From NCBI GenBank assembly GCA_951813605.1, contig OX638379.1, forward strand, positions 3,794,062-3,858,061: DNA of 64,000 nt, given 5' to 3'. The position numbers and the translations under genes are program-made. Below the pieces are notes generated by a model. The model was not told where the DNA came from, searched no databases, and worked only from the letters and a program-made list of their open reading frames with translations. How positions within the stretch are numbered: the first letter of the stretch is position 1; every line of letters starts with the position of its first letter. Source of the DNA: an uncultured Bryobacterales bacterium. Its GTDB lineage: Bacteria; Acidobacteriota; Terriglobia; Bryobacterales; UBA6623. Positions 19,909 through 28,666 of the stretch are shown in pieces.

Positions 19909-21111
19909 ATGCCGCAGTTCACCGTCAAGTACGTTGACGTGCGGGGCAGCGCCCGCGAGGAATCCGTGTCTGCCGAATCGGAGCGGGCGGCTCGACGCCG
20001 GTTCGAAGGACGCGGCCTGCTCGTACGCAATGTGACGGAGCGGGGAGACCCGGCCCAGGGCACGGCGAGAAACAAGGTCAGGGGGCTCGACTTAGAGCAA
20101 TTCGTCGTATTCAACGAGCAGTTCCTGGCGCTGATCCGCGCCGGGATGCCGATCCCGCAATCGCTGGAGCTGCTGTCCGGGAACCTGCGCAGCAAGGTCC
20201 TGGCCGGGCGCATAGCCGCTGTTCGCGACGAAGTCAAGGTCGGAGTGCCGCTTTCGGACGCGTTCGCCAAGGGCGGCCATTTCCCAGCGATCTACGTCAC
20301 CTCGCTGCTGGCCGGGGAGCGCTCGGGTGCCCTGGACTCCGTTCTGGAGCGATACGTTACCTACCAGAAGCTGGCCCTCGCGATCCGCAAGAAGCTCCTG
20401 GTCTCCTTGATTTATCCGGCAGTCCTCGTCGTCTTGGTGGCAGTCCTCGTCGTCTTCCTAGTGACTTACGTGGTGCCTGAGTTCTCTCAGCTGTACGAGA
20501 CGATGGACGCGGAGCTGCCCGGCTCGACGCAGTTGCTGGTCGCGTTGGGCGGCGCTTCGCGCGACCACGCGGCACCGCTACTCGCCGGCATCGCGGCCAT
20601 CGCCGGCGCAGCTTTCTGGCTTCTGAGAAGCGGCGCCGCGAGTGCTCCGCTCGAGCGCGTCACTTTCCGCGCGCCCGTGGTGGGCAAGCTGTGGATCCGC
20701 TATCAAGTGGCGCAGCTGTCGCGGCTGCTCAGCACGCTTCTAGCAGGGGGCATTCCCCTTGTGCGAGCACTCGAGACAGCCGGCGAGTCCATGGGGTCCG
20801 GTCTCTTGCGCGGCACGCTGGCCTCGGTGCGCCACCGCGTGCGAGAGGGGCAGCCTCTCGCCGCCAGCATGCTGAAGACCGGCATCTTCCCTTCGCTAGC
20901 GATCGAGATGGTGCGTGTCGGCGAGACCACGGGCGCCCTTCCGCAAATGCTCACATCCGTTGCCGAATTCTTCGACGAGGAGGTCCAGACCAAGACCATG
21001 GCTCTGCTGAACCTGGTAGAGCCGGCGATCATGATCTTCATGGGCATCTTTGTGGCCTTTGTGCTGATCTCGCTGTACCTGCCCATCTTCAGCTTGGCCG
21101 GGCAGTTCTAG
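19909..21111 (+). CDS. gspF: Type II secretion / type IV pilus inner-membrane platform protein (GspF/PilC)
   Basis: Platform protein of the type II secretion or type IV pilus machine, which couples the ATPase to pseudopilin assembly. The 400-residue protein has two T2SSF domains. The first (about 70-190) contains QFLALIRAGMPIPQSLELL, followed by the helix VLVVLVAVLVVFLVTYVVPEF. The second (about 275-395) contains LSRLLSTLLAGGIPLVRALE, ending with the helix IMIFMGIFVAFVLISLYLPI. The ATG follows a short GAGGGG. It opens a run of seven same-strand genes with little or no spacing (gspF to pseudopilin), most likely one operon. Confidence 0.93.
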   Translation: MPQFTVKYVDVRGSAREESVSAESERAARRRFEGRGLLVRNVTERGDPAQGTARNKVRGLDLEQFVVFNEQFLALIRAGMPIPQSLELLSGNLRSKVLAGRIAAVRDEVKVGVPLSDAFAKGGHFPAIYVTSLLAGERSGALDSVLERYVTYQKLALAIRKKLLVSLIYPAVLVVLVAVLVVFLVTYVVPEFSQLYETMDAELPGSTQLLVALGGASRDHAAPLLAGIAAIAGAAFWLLRSGAASAPLERVTFRAPVVGKLWIRYQVAQLSRLLSTLLAGGIPLVRALETAGESMGSGLLRGTLASVRHRVREGQPLAASMLKTGIFPSLAIEMVRVGETTGALPQMLTSVAEFFDEEVQTKTMALLNLVEPAIMIFMGIFVAFVLISLYLPIFSLAGQF

Positions 21112-21188
21112 CAGGGCCCCGGATCCACCGAGCGATCCACGCTACCGTCCGTCAGAGCGTCTAGATTGCACAGGCGCACGCCACTAGC

Positions 21189-22805
21189 ATGTCTCCCACC
21201 GAAGCATCGAGCGATAGCGCGCACGAGACGGCCGAGCGCGAAGCGCGGCTGGTGGCGCAACGCTACCGATACCCTTTCCTCGACCTGGCCTCGGAGCATA
21301 TCGACAGCGATCTGTTTCGGTCGATTCCCGTCGAGCTGATGTTCCGGCACAACTTCGTGCCTATCGCGGAGCGCAACGGCTCGCTCGAGATCGCGATCGC
21401 CGACCCGAGGCGGCTTCCGGAACTGGACGAAATCGCATCGCTGCTCGGCAAGAAGCTCCGCATCTCCATTGCCACGCTCCCGCAAATCAGCGCCCTGCTG
21501 AACAAGACAGAGCAATCGCAACGCGTGCTCGAGGAGGTCACCGAAGAGTTCACGCTGGAGGTGTCCGCCGCCGAGGATCCGGACGAGACGCTCTCGATCG
21601 ACAAGCTCACGCAGGCCAGCGGGATCGCGCCGGTCATCAAGCTGATCGATACCACGATATTCAACGCGCTCGAGCGCCGGGCGAGCGACATCCACATCGA
21701 GACGCGCAACGCCGACGTCGCGATCAAGTACCGGATCGACGGCGTGCTGCACTTCGCAATGCCACCGATCTCGAAGGACTGGAACGAGCGGATCGTGTCG
21801 CGCATCAAGGTAATGAGCGAACTCGACATCGCCGAGCGGCGGATCCCGCAAGACGGGCGGTTCCGCGTGCGCTACAAGGGGCGGCAGATCGATTTCCGCG
21901 TCTCGATCATGCCGACAGTTTTCGGCGAGGACGTCGTCCTGCGAATCCTCGACAAGGAGTCGATGGGCGAGAAGTTCAAGAAGCTGTCGCTTGACGTGGT
22001 CGGCTTCACTCCCGGAGACCAGCGACGCTTCGCGCACTACATCCGTGAGCCGTACGGCATGGTCCTAGTCACGGGACCGACTGGCTCGGGCAAGACGACC
22101 ACCCTGTATGCCGCGCTCAGCGACATCCAAAGCGACGAGGACAAGATCGTCACGATCGAGGATCCCGTGGAGTACCAGCTCCACGGCATCACTCAAATCC
22201 CGATCAACGAGAAGAAGGGGCTCACGTTCGCGCGCGGCCTGCGCTCGATCCTGCGCCACGACCCGGACAAGATCATGGTCGGCGAGATCCGCGATCCCGA
22301 AACGGCGCAGATCGCTATCCAGTCAGCACTGACCGGTCATCTCGTCTTCACGACCGTGCACGCCAATAACGTGGTCGACGTGCTCGGACGCTTCCTCAAC
22401 ATGGGCGTGGAGGCCTACAACTTCGTCTCCGCGCTGAACTGCATTCTGGCGCAGCGACTTGTGCGCGTCATATGCCCGCACTGCCGAGCCCTGCGCCGCT
22501 ACCCTGCCGAGCGCCTCGAGGCGTCGAGCCTCCCGCTGAGCGAGTGGGCGGACTTCGACTTCATCGAGGGCGAGGGATGCATCGAGTGCTCCGGGACGGG
22601 ATTCCGGGGCCGCACGGCTATTCACGAATTGCTCGACATGTCGGACCGCATTCGCGAGCTGATTCTGGCCAAGCGGCCCAGCTCGGAAATCGCGCGCGCG
22701 GCGCGAAGCGAAGGCATGAAGACACTCCGCGAGTCAGCGGTCGAGCGCGTTCGCACGGGCGTGACCACGCTCCGAGAGATCGACAAGGTCACCTTTATCG
22801 ACTAG
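21189..22805 (+). CDS. gspE: Type II secretion / type IV pilus assembly ATPase (GspE/PilB)
   Basis: Hexameric ATPase that powers pseudopilin or pilin polymerisation. The 538-residue protein has an N-terminal GspE/MshEN-like domain (about 1-140). The ATPase core carries Walker A GPTGSGKTTTLYAAL, an Asp box with VTIEDPVEY, Walker B DKIMVGEIRDPETAQ and a His box with LVFTTVHANNVVD. The four zinc-binding cysteines are present as CPHC and CIEC about 35 residues apart. SDIHIETR marks the N2 domain. This is the assembly-type ATPase; no PilT retraction ATPase is nearby. It lies 77 nt after gspF and just before pilM. Confidence 0.94.
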   Translation: MSPTEASSDSAHETAEREARLVAQRYRYPFLDLASEHIDSDLFRSIPVELMFRHNFVPIAERNGSLEIAIADPRRLPELDEIASLLGKKLRISIATLPQISALLNKTEQSQRVLEEVTEEFTLEVSAAEDPDETLSIDKLTQASGIAPVIKLIDTTIFNALERRASDIHIETRNADVAIKYRIDGVLHFAMPPISKDWNERIVSRIKVMSELDIAERRIPQDGRFRVRYKGRQIDFRVSIMPTVFGEDVVLRILDKESMGEKFKKLSLDVVGFTPGDQRRFAHYIREPYGMVLVTGPTGSGKTTTLYAALSDIQSDEDKIVTIEDPVEYQLHGITQIPINEKKGLTFARGLRSILRHDPDKIMVGEIRDPETAQIAIQSALTGHLVFTTVHANNVVDVLGRFLNMGVEAYNFVSALNCILAQRLVRVICPHCRALRRYPAERLEASSLPLSEWADFDFIEGEGCIECSGTGFRGRTAIHELLDMSDRIRELILAKRPSSEIARAARSEGMKTLRESAVERVRTGVTTLREIDKVTFID

Positions 22806-22807
22806 CC

Positions 22808-23701
22808 ATGGGATTCCTGCTCAAGGCGCTCGACCGGCTGCTTCCCGATCCCCCGCCGCCGCTCGTATTCGAGATCGGTGACGGGGCTGTGCTGGGAGCC
22901 CGTCGCAGCGGTCGGACCGTTCTGGCGCGTGCCGAGCGGGAGTTGCCCGGGCCGGTAAACGGGGAGCCCGGCGCCGATCCGCTGGACGGCCTCGGGGAGG
23001 CTGTCCTAAGCCTGCTCGGCGAGCTCGAGCCGCTGCCCAGCCCCCACGCTGCGGTGCTCCTGCCCGACGACCAGACGCGGCTGGCCCTGTTCGAGTTCGA
23101 CAAGCTACCTCGCAAGACCAACGACCTGCGCCATTCGGTCGAGCGGCGATTCCTGAACAGCCTTCCGTTCGAATCGCAAATTGCTCGAATCGCCTTCCGC
23201 GCGCAGGATGGTGCCAATCCGCCGTCCGTGCTGGCAACCGCGGCGTCCGCGCCCTACGTACGCCGCTGCGAGGAGGCATTCGAGCAAGCGGGGCTGATCC
23301 CCGGCTATGTCGGCGCTGCAAGCGCGGCAGCCCTCAGCCTTGTCGAGGACGAAGGAACAACCCTCCTGCTCAAGCTGGCCCGAGAATCGATGACAATGGC
23401 GGCCATCGATGACGGAACTGCGCGCCTCGTTCGGCGCATCGCGCTGCCGGCGGACCTAGCAACGGACACCGAGCGTGCGCTGCGCGATATCCTCGCCGAT
23501 CTGTTCCCAACCCTTGCATACATGGAAGAGAATCTTGGGACCGTCGCATCCCGCTTGCGGCTGGCGGGGCGCAGGGAGCTTCTCCGGATGGCTCTCGACG
23601 TACTGCCAAGTGAGCTTGGCTTCCCGGTGCTGCCGCTTCGACAAGGGGAACGATCGCCCCTGACCTGCGACGCTGGAATGCTGGGGTACATTCATGCCTG
23701 A
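22808..23701 (+). CDS. pilM: PilM-like actin-fold protein of the pilus/secretion machine
   Basis: Probable cytoplasmic partner of PilN, forming the PilMNO alignment complex. The 297-residue protein starts MGFLLKALDRLL two nucleotides after the gspE stop. It is hydrophilic and has an actin-like layout: FEIGDGAVLGARRSG near residue 20, HAAVLLPDDQTRLALFEFD near 80, then LRHSVERRFLNSLPFE, the helix that in PilM precedes the second lobe. It is shorter than typical PilM (about 350) and I see no clear ATP-binding motifs, so family assignment rests partly on position. The frame is open for 112 codons upstream, but those overlap gspE. It overlaps pilN by 8 nt. Confidence 0.75.
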   Translation: MGFLLKALDRLLPDPPPPLVFEIGDGAVLGARRSGRTVLARAERELPGPVNGEPGADPLDGLGEAVLSLLGELEPLPSPHAAVLLPDDQTRLALFEFDKLPRKTNDLRHSVERRFLNSLPFESQIARIAFRAQDGANPPSVLATAASAPYVRRCEEAFEQAGLIPGYVGAASAAALSLVEDEGTTLLLKLARESMTMAAIDDGTARLVRRIALPADLATDTERALRDILADLFPTLAYMEENLGTVASRLRLAGRRELLRMALDVLPSELGFPVLPLRQGERSPLTCDAGMLGYIHA

Positions 23702-24311
23702 TGCGTCCCGAAATACCGCGCAACGGCCGGGTCTCGGAGGAGCGTCGGGTTCGGGACTGAACTTGGCGACCAATCCCTCCGGCGGGTTCCGCGCCTTCTT
23801 CGCGCTGGCATGTGTCGCCGCGGCAGCATTGGTCGGCACGGCCGCGTGGTTGACAGCGAGTTTCATGGCCCACGACGGGCCGCCCGAGGAACTCGTCGAG
23901 CACGAGCGCGAACTTCTCGAGGAGCAGCGCAAGCTGGGTGACCTTCGGGCGGCAGCGTCGGCGAAGCTCCAAAGCGAGCGCGCTGCCGAGATACTCGACC
24001 GCACCGCCTTCCTGAACGAACTGCTAGTCCGCAAGAGCGTCTCGTGGACTCGCACGTTTCTTGACCTCGAGAAGGTGCTTCCGCCCAACGTGCGTGTTCT
24101 GACAATCGAGCCGGAGGTCGCGTACGGCGACACGATCCGCCTCGACATGACGGTCAGCGCCAAGGTCCCGGCAGACTTTATCGGATTCCTGAAGACCCTC
24201 GAGGGCTCCGAGCTTTTCGGCTCTCCAGCCTTAATGGGGAGCGCGCCGCCCGGCGATACCGATCCGACTTTCCGATACCAGCTGGCAGTTGAATATGACC
24301 AGCAATTATGA
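23694..24311 (+). CDS. pilN: PilN-like inner-membrane protein
   Basis: Bitopic membrane protein expected to link PilM to PilO. The 205-residue protein has LNLATNPSGGFR at about residues 22-33, the usual PilN N-terminal motif (compare INLLP or NLATRP). One membrane helix (about 34-55) follows, then a coiled coil (HERELLEEQRKLGDLR region, about 65-100) and a small C-terminal ferredoxin-like domain with LEKVLPPNVRVLTIEPEV. It starts inside the end of pilM and ends inside pilO, so translation is probably coupled. Confidence 0.8.
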   Translation: MPDASRNTAQRPGLGGASGSGLNLATNPSGGFRAFFALACVAAAALVGTAAWLTASFMAHDGPPEELVEHERELLEEQRKLGDLRAAASAKLQSERAAEILDRTAFLNELLVRKSVSWTRTFLDLEKVLPPNVRVLTIEPEVAYGDTIRLDMTVSAKVPADFIGFLKTLEGSELFGSPALMGSAPPGDTDPTFRYQLAVEYDQQL

Positions 24312-24897
24312 ATCCTCTCCGCGTCCGCGGGCACCGGCGTCATGGTACCGGCGTTTCCCGCCGCGAACCGTGCTGCTAGCGCTCGGGTTGCTTGCGGTGT
24401 GCGACCTAGGATTTTATCTAGCTGTCGTGCGACCGGCCGCGGAGGACGAACAGGATCGGATCGCGCGCAACGCCGAAATGGTAAACCGAGTACACGAGAC
24501 GCGGCGCAGCATCGAGTCGGTCCTAGAGGCTTCCGACAGGATCGACACTGCAGACTCCGAGGGCAGCGAGCTCGTCCAGGAGATCGCGCTCGCCAGAAGG
24601 AGCGCGTTCTCGGCGCTGCTGACCGAACTTGGAGCCGCTTCAGCCGAAGCGGGGATTGAAATCCGCGAGACCAGCTACGCCGTGCAGCCGATTGAAGGCA
24701 GCGAAAACTATGGCATCCTAGCCGTGAACGCCAATTTCAGGGGGCGCTACGAGAACTTGGTGCAGCTGCTCTTCCGGCTGGACGGGTCAGATCTTTTCTT
24801 CATCATCGGTTCGCTCGGTGTCACGCCGCGCGACGAAGGCAATTCCAGCGAGCTGCAAATCAACATGCGCTTCGACACCTTCGTACGGGGTTTGTAG
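24295..24897 (+). CDS. pilO: PilO-like inner-membrane protein
   Basis: Third member of the PilMNO alignment complex. The 200-residue protein has a basic N-terminus and one membrane helix (VLLALGLLAVCDLGFYLAVV, about residues 28-46). A coiled coil follows (about 50-105), then a ferredoxin-like periplasmic domain with VNANFRGRYENLVQLLFRLD, a motif typical of PilO/GspM-type folds. ATG 24295 is used; a TTG at 24289 would add two residues. It overlaps pilN by 17 nt. Confidence 0.8.
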   Translation: MTSNYESSPRPRAPASWYRRFPPRTVLLALGLLAVCDLGFYLAVVRPAAEDEQDRIARNAEMVNRVHETRRSIESVLEASDRIDTADSEGSELVQEIALARRSAFSALLTELGAASAEAGIEIRETSYAVQPIEGSENYGILAVNANFRGRYENLVQLLFRLDGSDLFFIIGSLGVTPRDEGNSSELQINMRFDTFVRGL

Positions 24898-24906
24898 GCG
24901 GCGCTC

Positions 24907-25608
24907 GTGGAACTTGGCGCGAACAAGAAGTCTGTAGCCACCCTCGCTGGATTGCTCGCGGTGCTGGCGTTCCTTGTCTACTACCAGTTCTTTCGCGAAA
25001 CTGGCGTAACCGGCCCGCAGCGACGTCCCGTCGCACCTACAGAGGCGGCAATCGCGGGGGCCTCGAGCGCGCCGGCGCCCCCTCTGGCCTCCAGGGCCGG
25101 CCGGCGGGGAGGGCGGTTCCAGCCGCGGCTGGGCCGCCCGCAGCCCGGGGACCGTCCCGATCCGATGACGGCTGACGCGACACTTCGAACGGGCTTGCTG
25201 GAGCGCGTGCGCGGCATCGAGGCGCCGATGGTCGAGCGCGACATTTTCAATTTCGGCCGTCCGAAGAAACCCCCGGTCGCGCCGCCCACGCAGGAGGAAG
25301 TGAACAGAGCGCAGGCGCGCCTTGAAGCGACCATGGCGACTAGGAGACCGGCGGTGCCGGGACCGGCTCCGCGCGCGTCAGCGCCGCGGGCCAAGCCTCC
25401 AAACTGGAAGTACTACGGTCTCGCCAACGATCCGGACTCGAAGGTCCAACGCGCCTTCCTGCTCGACGGGGAGGACATTCTGGTCGCGGCGGAGGGCTCG
25501 GTTTTCCAAGGCCGCTACCGCATCGAACGGATCGGTTGGGACGCGGTGGTGCTGCAAGACTTGCAAGCGGATCAGGAGTTTTCCATTCGATTGGAGGCCC
25601 CCCGATGA
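24907..25608 (+). CDS. PilP/GspC-like periplasmic linker protein
   Basis: The 233-residue protein from GTG 24907 has an N-terminal membrane helix (VATLAGLLAVLAFLVYYQFF, about 10-29). A long linker rich in Ala, Pro and Arg (about 35-165) follows, and then a compact C-terminal domain (PNWKYYGLANDPDSKVQR onward, about 166-230) with beta-rich repeats like the HR domain of GspC or the C-terminal domain of PilP. In such machines this domain contacts the outer-membrane secretin. Position after pilMNO supports the call, but sequence similarity alone is weak. It overlaps the next gene by 4 nt (ATGA). Confidence 0.6.
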   Translation: MELGANKKSVATLAGLLAVLAFLVYYQFFRETGVTGPQRRPVAPTEAAIAGASSAPAPPLASRAGRRGGRFQPRLGRPQPGDRPDPMTADATLRTGLLERVRGIEAPMVERDIFNFGRPKKPPVAPPTQEEVNRAQARLEATMATRRPAVPGPAPRASAPRAKPPNWKYYGLANDPDSKVQRAFLLDGEDILVAAEGSVFQGRYRIERIGWDAVVLQDLQADQEFSIRLEAPR

Positions 25609-26822
25609 CGGCACGGCGCAGGCGATCCGGCCACGGCCAGCAGGGCTATGCCCTGCTGGCGCTGCTGGCTTCGTCGGCGATCCTCCTAGCCGGCTTGGCG
25701 CTCAGCATCCCGCGCATGGCGATGCAGTCGCAACGCTTGAAGGACGAGCGGCTGATCCAGCGCGGCAAGCAGTACGAGCGAGCCATCAAGCTCTACTACC
25801 GCCAGCACAACAAGTACCCGCAGGAGCTAGACGACCTAGAGGATACCGACGGCGTTCGCTACCTGCGAAGGCAGTACAGGGACCCGGTCGGGGAATCAGG
25901 CGAATGGCGGCTGATTCACATGGGGACGGACGGGCGGTTCGAGGATTCACTCTTGCACGACTTGTCGAATGACAAGACCGGCCGATCTGCCGGGTTTCCA
26001 GGGATCGCTCCGCCGGGCATCCTAGGGGGACCGGTCAGGCAACAAGGCCCCACGCAAGCAACCGCCGGCCCGATGGGCCTACCGGGTCAGGCGGACGACC
26101 CGCGGCTGGGGATGTCTCGGCCGCAATCGCCGTTCCTAGGTGGCGGCCGGGTCCGCACGACGCGCGAATCCGCGGCTCCCGACCTAGCGACGAGGAACCG
26201 CTACAGCCAGGGATTCGAGTTCAATGCCGGACAAGAGGGGGATCCGGAACCGGACGGTGCCGGCGAGGACGGCGGTCGACCGGATTACAGCAAGATGCTC
26301 CCGAGTTCGATCCCGATGGACGAGAACCAATACCAACAGCGCAACCCCGAAGCCCAGCTTGAACAGCAACGCAGGGGCGGGCGCGGCAACGGTGTCCCGG
26401 GCGGGTTTCCGGGAGCGGGCCAAGGCTTGGCCCCCAACCCAGCGTTCGGGCGGGCAGGGGTCTCGGCGATGCCCGGAAGCCAGGCAGGCAGCACAGGCGG
26501 GTCGGGCGCTGCGGCACTCATCAACCGCTTGCTGACATCCCCGCGACCAGGGGGCATGGCCGGAGCGACTGGGGTTCAGCCGCAAGCGGCGATGGCTCGC
26601 GCATTCGAAAGAGGCATCGCCGGCGTCGCCAGCAAGAGCGACGACGTCGGGGTGAAGGTCTATCACGGCAAGGAAGCCTACAACGAATGGGAATTCGTTT
26701 ACGACTACCGCAAGGACACCGGTCGCACAAGCGGCACGACAGGCATGCAGCCGCCGGAAATGCCGGGCAGCCAAGGGTTGAACCAGCCTGGAATGGGATC
26801 CCGGCGCCGCGCTACGCGCTGA
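25605..26822 (+). CDS. Pseudopilin-like protein with large low-complexity C-terminal region
   Basis: 405 residues from ATG 25605. Residues about 10-36 form a pilin-like start: GQQGYALLALLASSAILLAG, with the possible prepilin-peptidase site after Gly, but without the usual Glu at position +5. A long amphipathic helix (RLKDERLIQRGKQYERAIK) and a short globular part with KYPQELDDLED and RYLRRQYRDPVGESGEW follow, like GspG-type pseudopilins of Acidobacteria. Residues about 145-350 are an unusual Gly/Pro/Gln/Arg-rich stretch, and the end (DVGVKVYHGKEAYNEWEFVY) is ordered again. The low-complexity part may be an extended surface or linker. Last gene of the cluster. Confidence 0.7.
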   Translation: MTARRRRSGHGQQGYALLALLASSAILLAGLALSIPRMAMQSQRLKDERLIQRGKQYERAIKLYYRQHNKYPQELDDLEDTDGVRYLRRQYRDPVGESGEWRLIHMGTDGRFEDSLLHDLSNDKTGRSAGFPGIAPPGILGGPVRQQGPTQATAGPMGLPGQADDPRLGMSRPQSPFLGGGRVRTTRESAAPDLATRNRYSQGFEFNAGQEGDPEPDGAGEDGGRPDYSKMLPSSIPMDENQYQQRNPEAQLEQQRRGGRGNGVPGGFPGAGQGLAPNPAFGRAGVSAMPGSQAGSTGGSGAAALINRLLTSPRPGGMAGATGVQPQAAMARAFERGIAGVASKSDDVGVKVYHGKEAYNEWEFVYDYRKDTGRTSGTTGMQPPEMPGSQGLNQPGMGSRRRATR

Positions 26823-27051
26823 GAAGAGGTGGCGCTGCCGGAAACGGCCGGAAGCGTTGCGACACGAGCCCAAAGTGATGTTTCACCGACTCATAGGTCG
26901 GCGCACCCGCACTGAATCCTGCGACGACCCCAGTTCACGAGCGTTGCAGACTCCCTCGGTAGCCGCGCTGGATTGATGCGATTGCGGGGCGCTTGAAGGC
27001 AGGCACCGGGAATTGGCCCGCTCGAGGATCCTCTGAGGCTCTAACGAGGCG

Positions 27052-27315
27052 TCAAGGGTCAAGCCGTCCGGAAGCCAGAGAATTGCTCGAGGCGTCGCGG
27101 GCGCGCTGCACAAGCTCGAGCCGCCCGCAGACCTTGTCCAGGCGGCGCGCACAGAGCACCCGGGAGAGGCCCTCGATGATCTCGGCGACACGCACTTGTT
27201 GCCCGCCAACCTGCAACGCGCCAGCAGGCTGCCGGGCCACGCCTTGGACCGTTTCCTCGGACGTGCCGGCTGCAAGTCGAATCTCGGACGGACGGACCGC
27301 CTGCTCGCCCGGCAC
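27052..27315 (-). CDS. Hypothetical protein or fragment, 87 aa
   Basis: From a GTG at 27315 the frame reads MPGEQAVRPSEIRLAAGTS and continues with VGGQQVRVAEIIEGLSRVL and RRLDKVCGRLELVQRARDAS. It has strong G/C at third codon positions and a plausible helical pattern, unlike neighbouring frames. In a different frame, just upstream, DLALLRRDTRFFFTLSGAEL looks like a continuation, so this may be the 3' part of a frameshifted gene. No family recognised. Confidence 0.35.
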   Translation of the reverse strand: MPGEQAVRPSEIRLAAGTSEETVQGVARQPAGALQVGGQQVRVAEIIEGLSRVLCARRLDKVCGRLELVQRARDASSNSLASGRLDP

Positions 27316-27426
27316 GAAGAGAGTTCCGCTCCCGAGAGCGTGAAGAAGAACCGCGTGTCCCGCCGAAGCAAGGCCAAGTCGGTCTCTGTATTTGAATCAC
27401 AGCGGCCGTCCGACCGGCCCCCGCGC

Positions 27427-27432
27427 TAGAAT
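27427..27432 (+). promoter_or_regulatory. -10-like hexamer upstream of soxC
   Basis: TAGAAT lies 10 nt before ATG 27443. There is no Shine-Dalgarno between, consistent with a leaderless mRNA. Confidence 0.45.
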
Positions 27433-27442
27433 CAAGCCACGC

Positions 27443-28666
27443 ATGGATGCAAGACACCCATCTCGTAGAGCGTTCTTGGGAGCGACTGCTCTAGCCGGAG
27501 CCACTTGGACCGCTTGCCAAGCGCCCGAGTCCGAAGGGACGGCGCCCGCGCCGGGACCGAGCGCGCTTGGAGCCCCTGTAAGGCGCTATGGCGAGCGCAG
27601 CCCGTTCGAGAAGGTTGCGCGCGGCGTCCGTGACAGCAAGACTCCGGAAGCCGCTTCATCGAGAACCCCGCTAGACGAGACCTACGGAATCATCACGCCT
27701 TCCGCACTCCACTTCGAGCGACACCACGCGGGAGTGCCCGACATCGACCCATCGACGCACAAGCTCTTGATCCACGGCCTCGTCGAAAGGTCGCTGCTCT
27801 TCAGCATGGACGAGCTCAAGCGCCTGCCGTCCATCTCGCGCGTCCACTTCGTCGAGTGCTCGGGCAACAGCGGAGGGGAATGGAGCGCCAAGGGCGCGCC
27901 CACAGTCCAGCTAAGCCACGGGCTGGCGAGCTGCAGTGAATGGACCGGTGTCCCGCTTCGCATTCTCTTGGAAGAGGCCGGCGTCAAGCCGGAGGGGAAA
28001 TGGATCCTCGCCGAGGGCGACGATGCATGCCGCATGCAGCGCAGCGTGACTCTGGAGAAAGCGCTGGAAGACGGAATCGTCGCCTACGGGCAGAACGGCG
28101 AGGCGCTGCGTCCCGAGCAGGGCTACCCGCTGCGCCTGATCCTGCCCGGATGGGAAGGCAACACCAACGTGAAGTGGCTGCGGCGCGTCAAGGTGACCCA
28201 GGGGCCCCAGTATGTCAAGGACGAGACCTCGAAATACACGGAGCTGATGGAGGACGGACAGGCTTGGATCTTCACGTTCGAAATGGATGCGAAGTCCGTC
28301 ATAACCTCGCCCTCGGGCGGGCACGCGATCAGCAAGCCGGGATTCCACGAGATCACCGGACTGGCATGGTCGGGCCGCGGCAAGATCATGTCAGTCGAGG
28401 TCTCCACAGACGGCGGTGCCTCGTGGACCGAGGCGGACGTGCAGGACCCGGTCTATTCGCGAGCCTTCACCCGATTCCGTATGCCATGGAAATGGGACGG
28501 CGGCGAGAGCGTCCTGCTTTCGCGATGCACAGACGAGTCCGGGTACGTGCAGCCCTCCAGGGAGGAGCTGATCGCCGAGCGCGGCCGCTACTCGGCCTAC
28601 CACTGCAATCGCATCAAAGGCTGGCGCGTCGCCGCCGACGGGAGCGTTTCGAATGCAGAAGCCTAG
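27443..28666 (+). CDS. soxC: SoxC-like sulfite dehydrogenase, molybdopterin subunit
   Basis: Periplasmic molybdenum enzyme of the sulfite oxidase family. The 407-residue protein starts with a Tat signal (SRRAFLGATALAG). The oxidoreductase Mo-binding domain contains HFVECSGNSGGEW, with C139 as molybdenum ligand, and SCSEWTGVPLRILLEEAGV. It continues with LPGWEGNTNVKWLRRVKV and a C-terminal Ig-like dimerisation domain (MSVEVSTDGGASWTEADV). In Paracoccus SoxC works with the cytochrome SoxD to oxidise sulfur intermediates; alone such pairs oxidise sulfite to sulfate. The soxD-like gene overlaps its end by 14 nt. No soxXYZAB is in the window, so sulfite is the more likely substrate. ATG 27443 fits the signal peptide; the frame is open 51 nt further upstream. 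Confidence 0.9.
   Translation: MDARHPSRRAFLGATALAGATWTACQAPESEGTAPAPGPSALGAPVRRYGERSPFEKVARGVRDSKTPEAASSRTPLDETYGIITPSALHFERHHAGVPDIDPSTHKLLIHGLVERSLLFSMDELKRLPSISRVHFVECSGNSGGEWSAKGAPTVQLSHGLASCSEWTGVPLRILLEEAGVKPEGKWILAEGDDACRMQRSVTLEKALEDGIVAYGQNGEALRPEQGYPLRLILPGWEGNTNVKWLRRVKVTQGPQYVKDETSKYTELMEDGQAWIFTFEMDAKSVITSPSGGHAISKPGFHEITGLAWSGRGKIMSVEVSTDGGASWTEADVQDPVYSRAFTRFRMPWKWDGGESVLLSRCTDESGYVQPSREELIAERGRYSAYHCNRIKGWRVAADGSVSNAEA

Larger units (their letters stand above)
26823..27442. other. Intergenic region with one doubtful minus-strand gene
   Basis: 620 nt separate the pseudopilin and soxC. The only stretch with coding character is on minus (27052-27315, listed separately). The remainder shows no recognisable motif apart from the soxC -10-like box at its right end. 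Confidence 0.4.
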
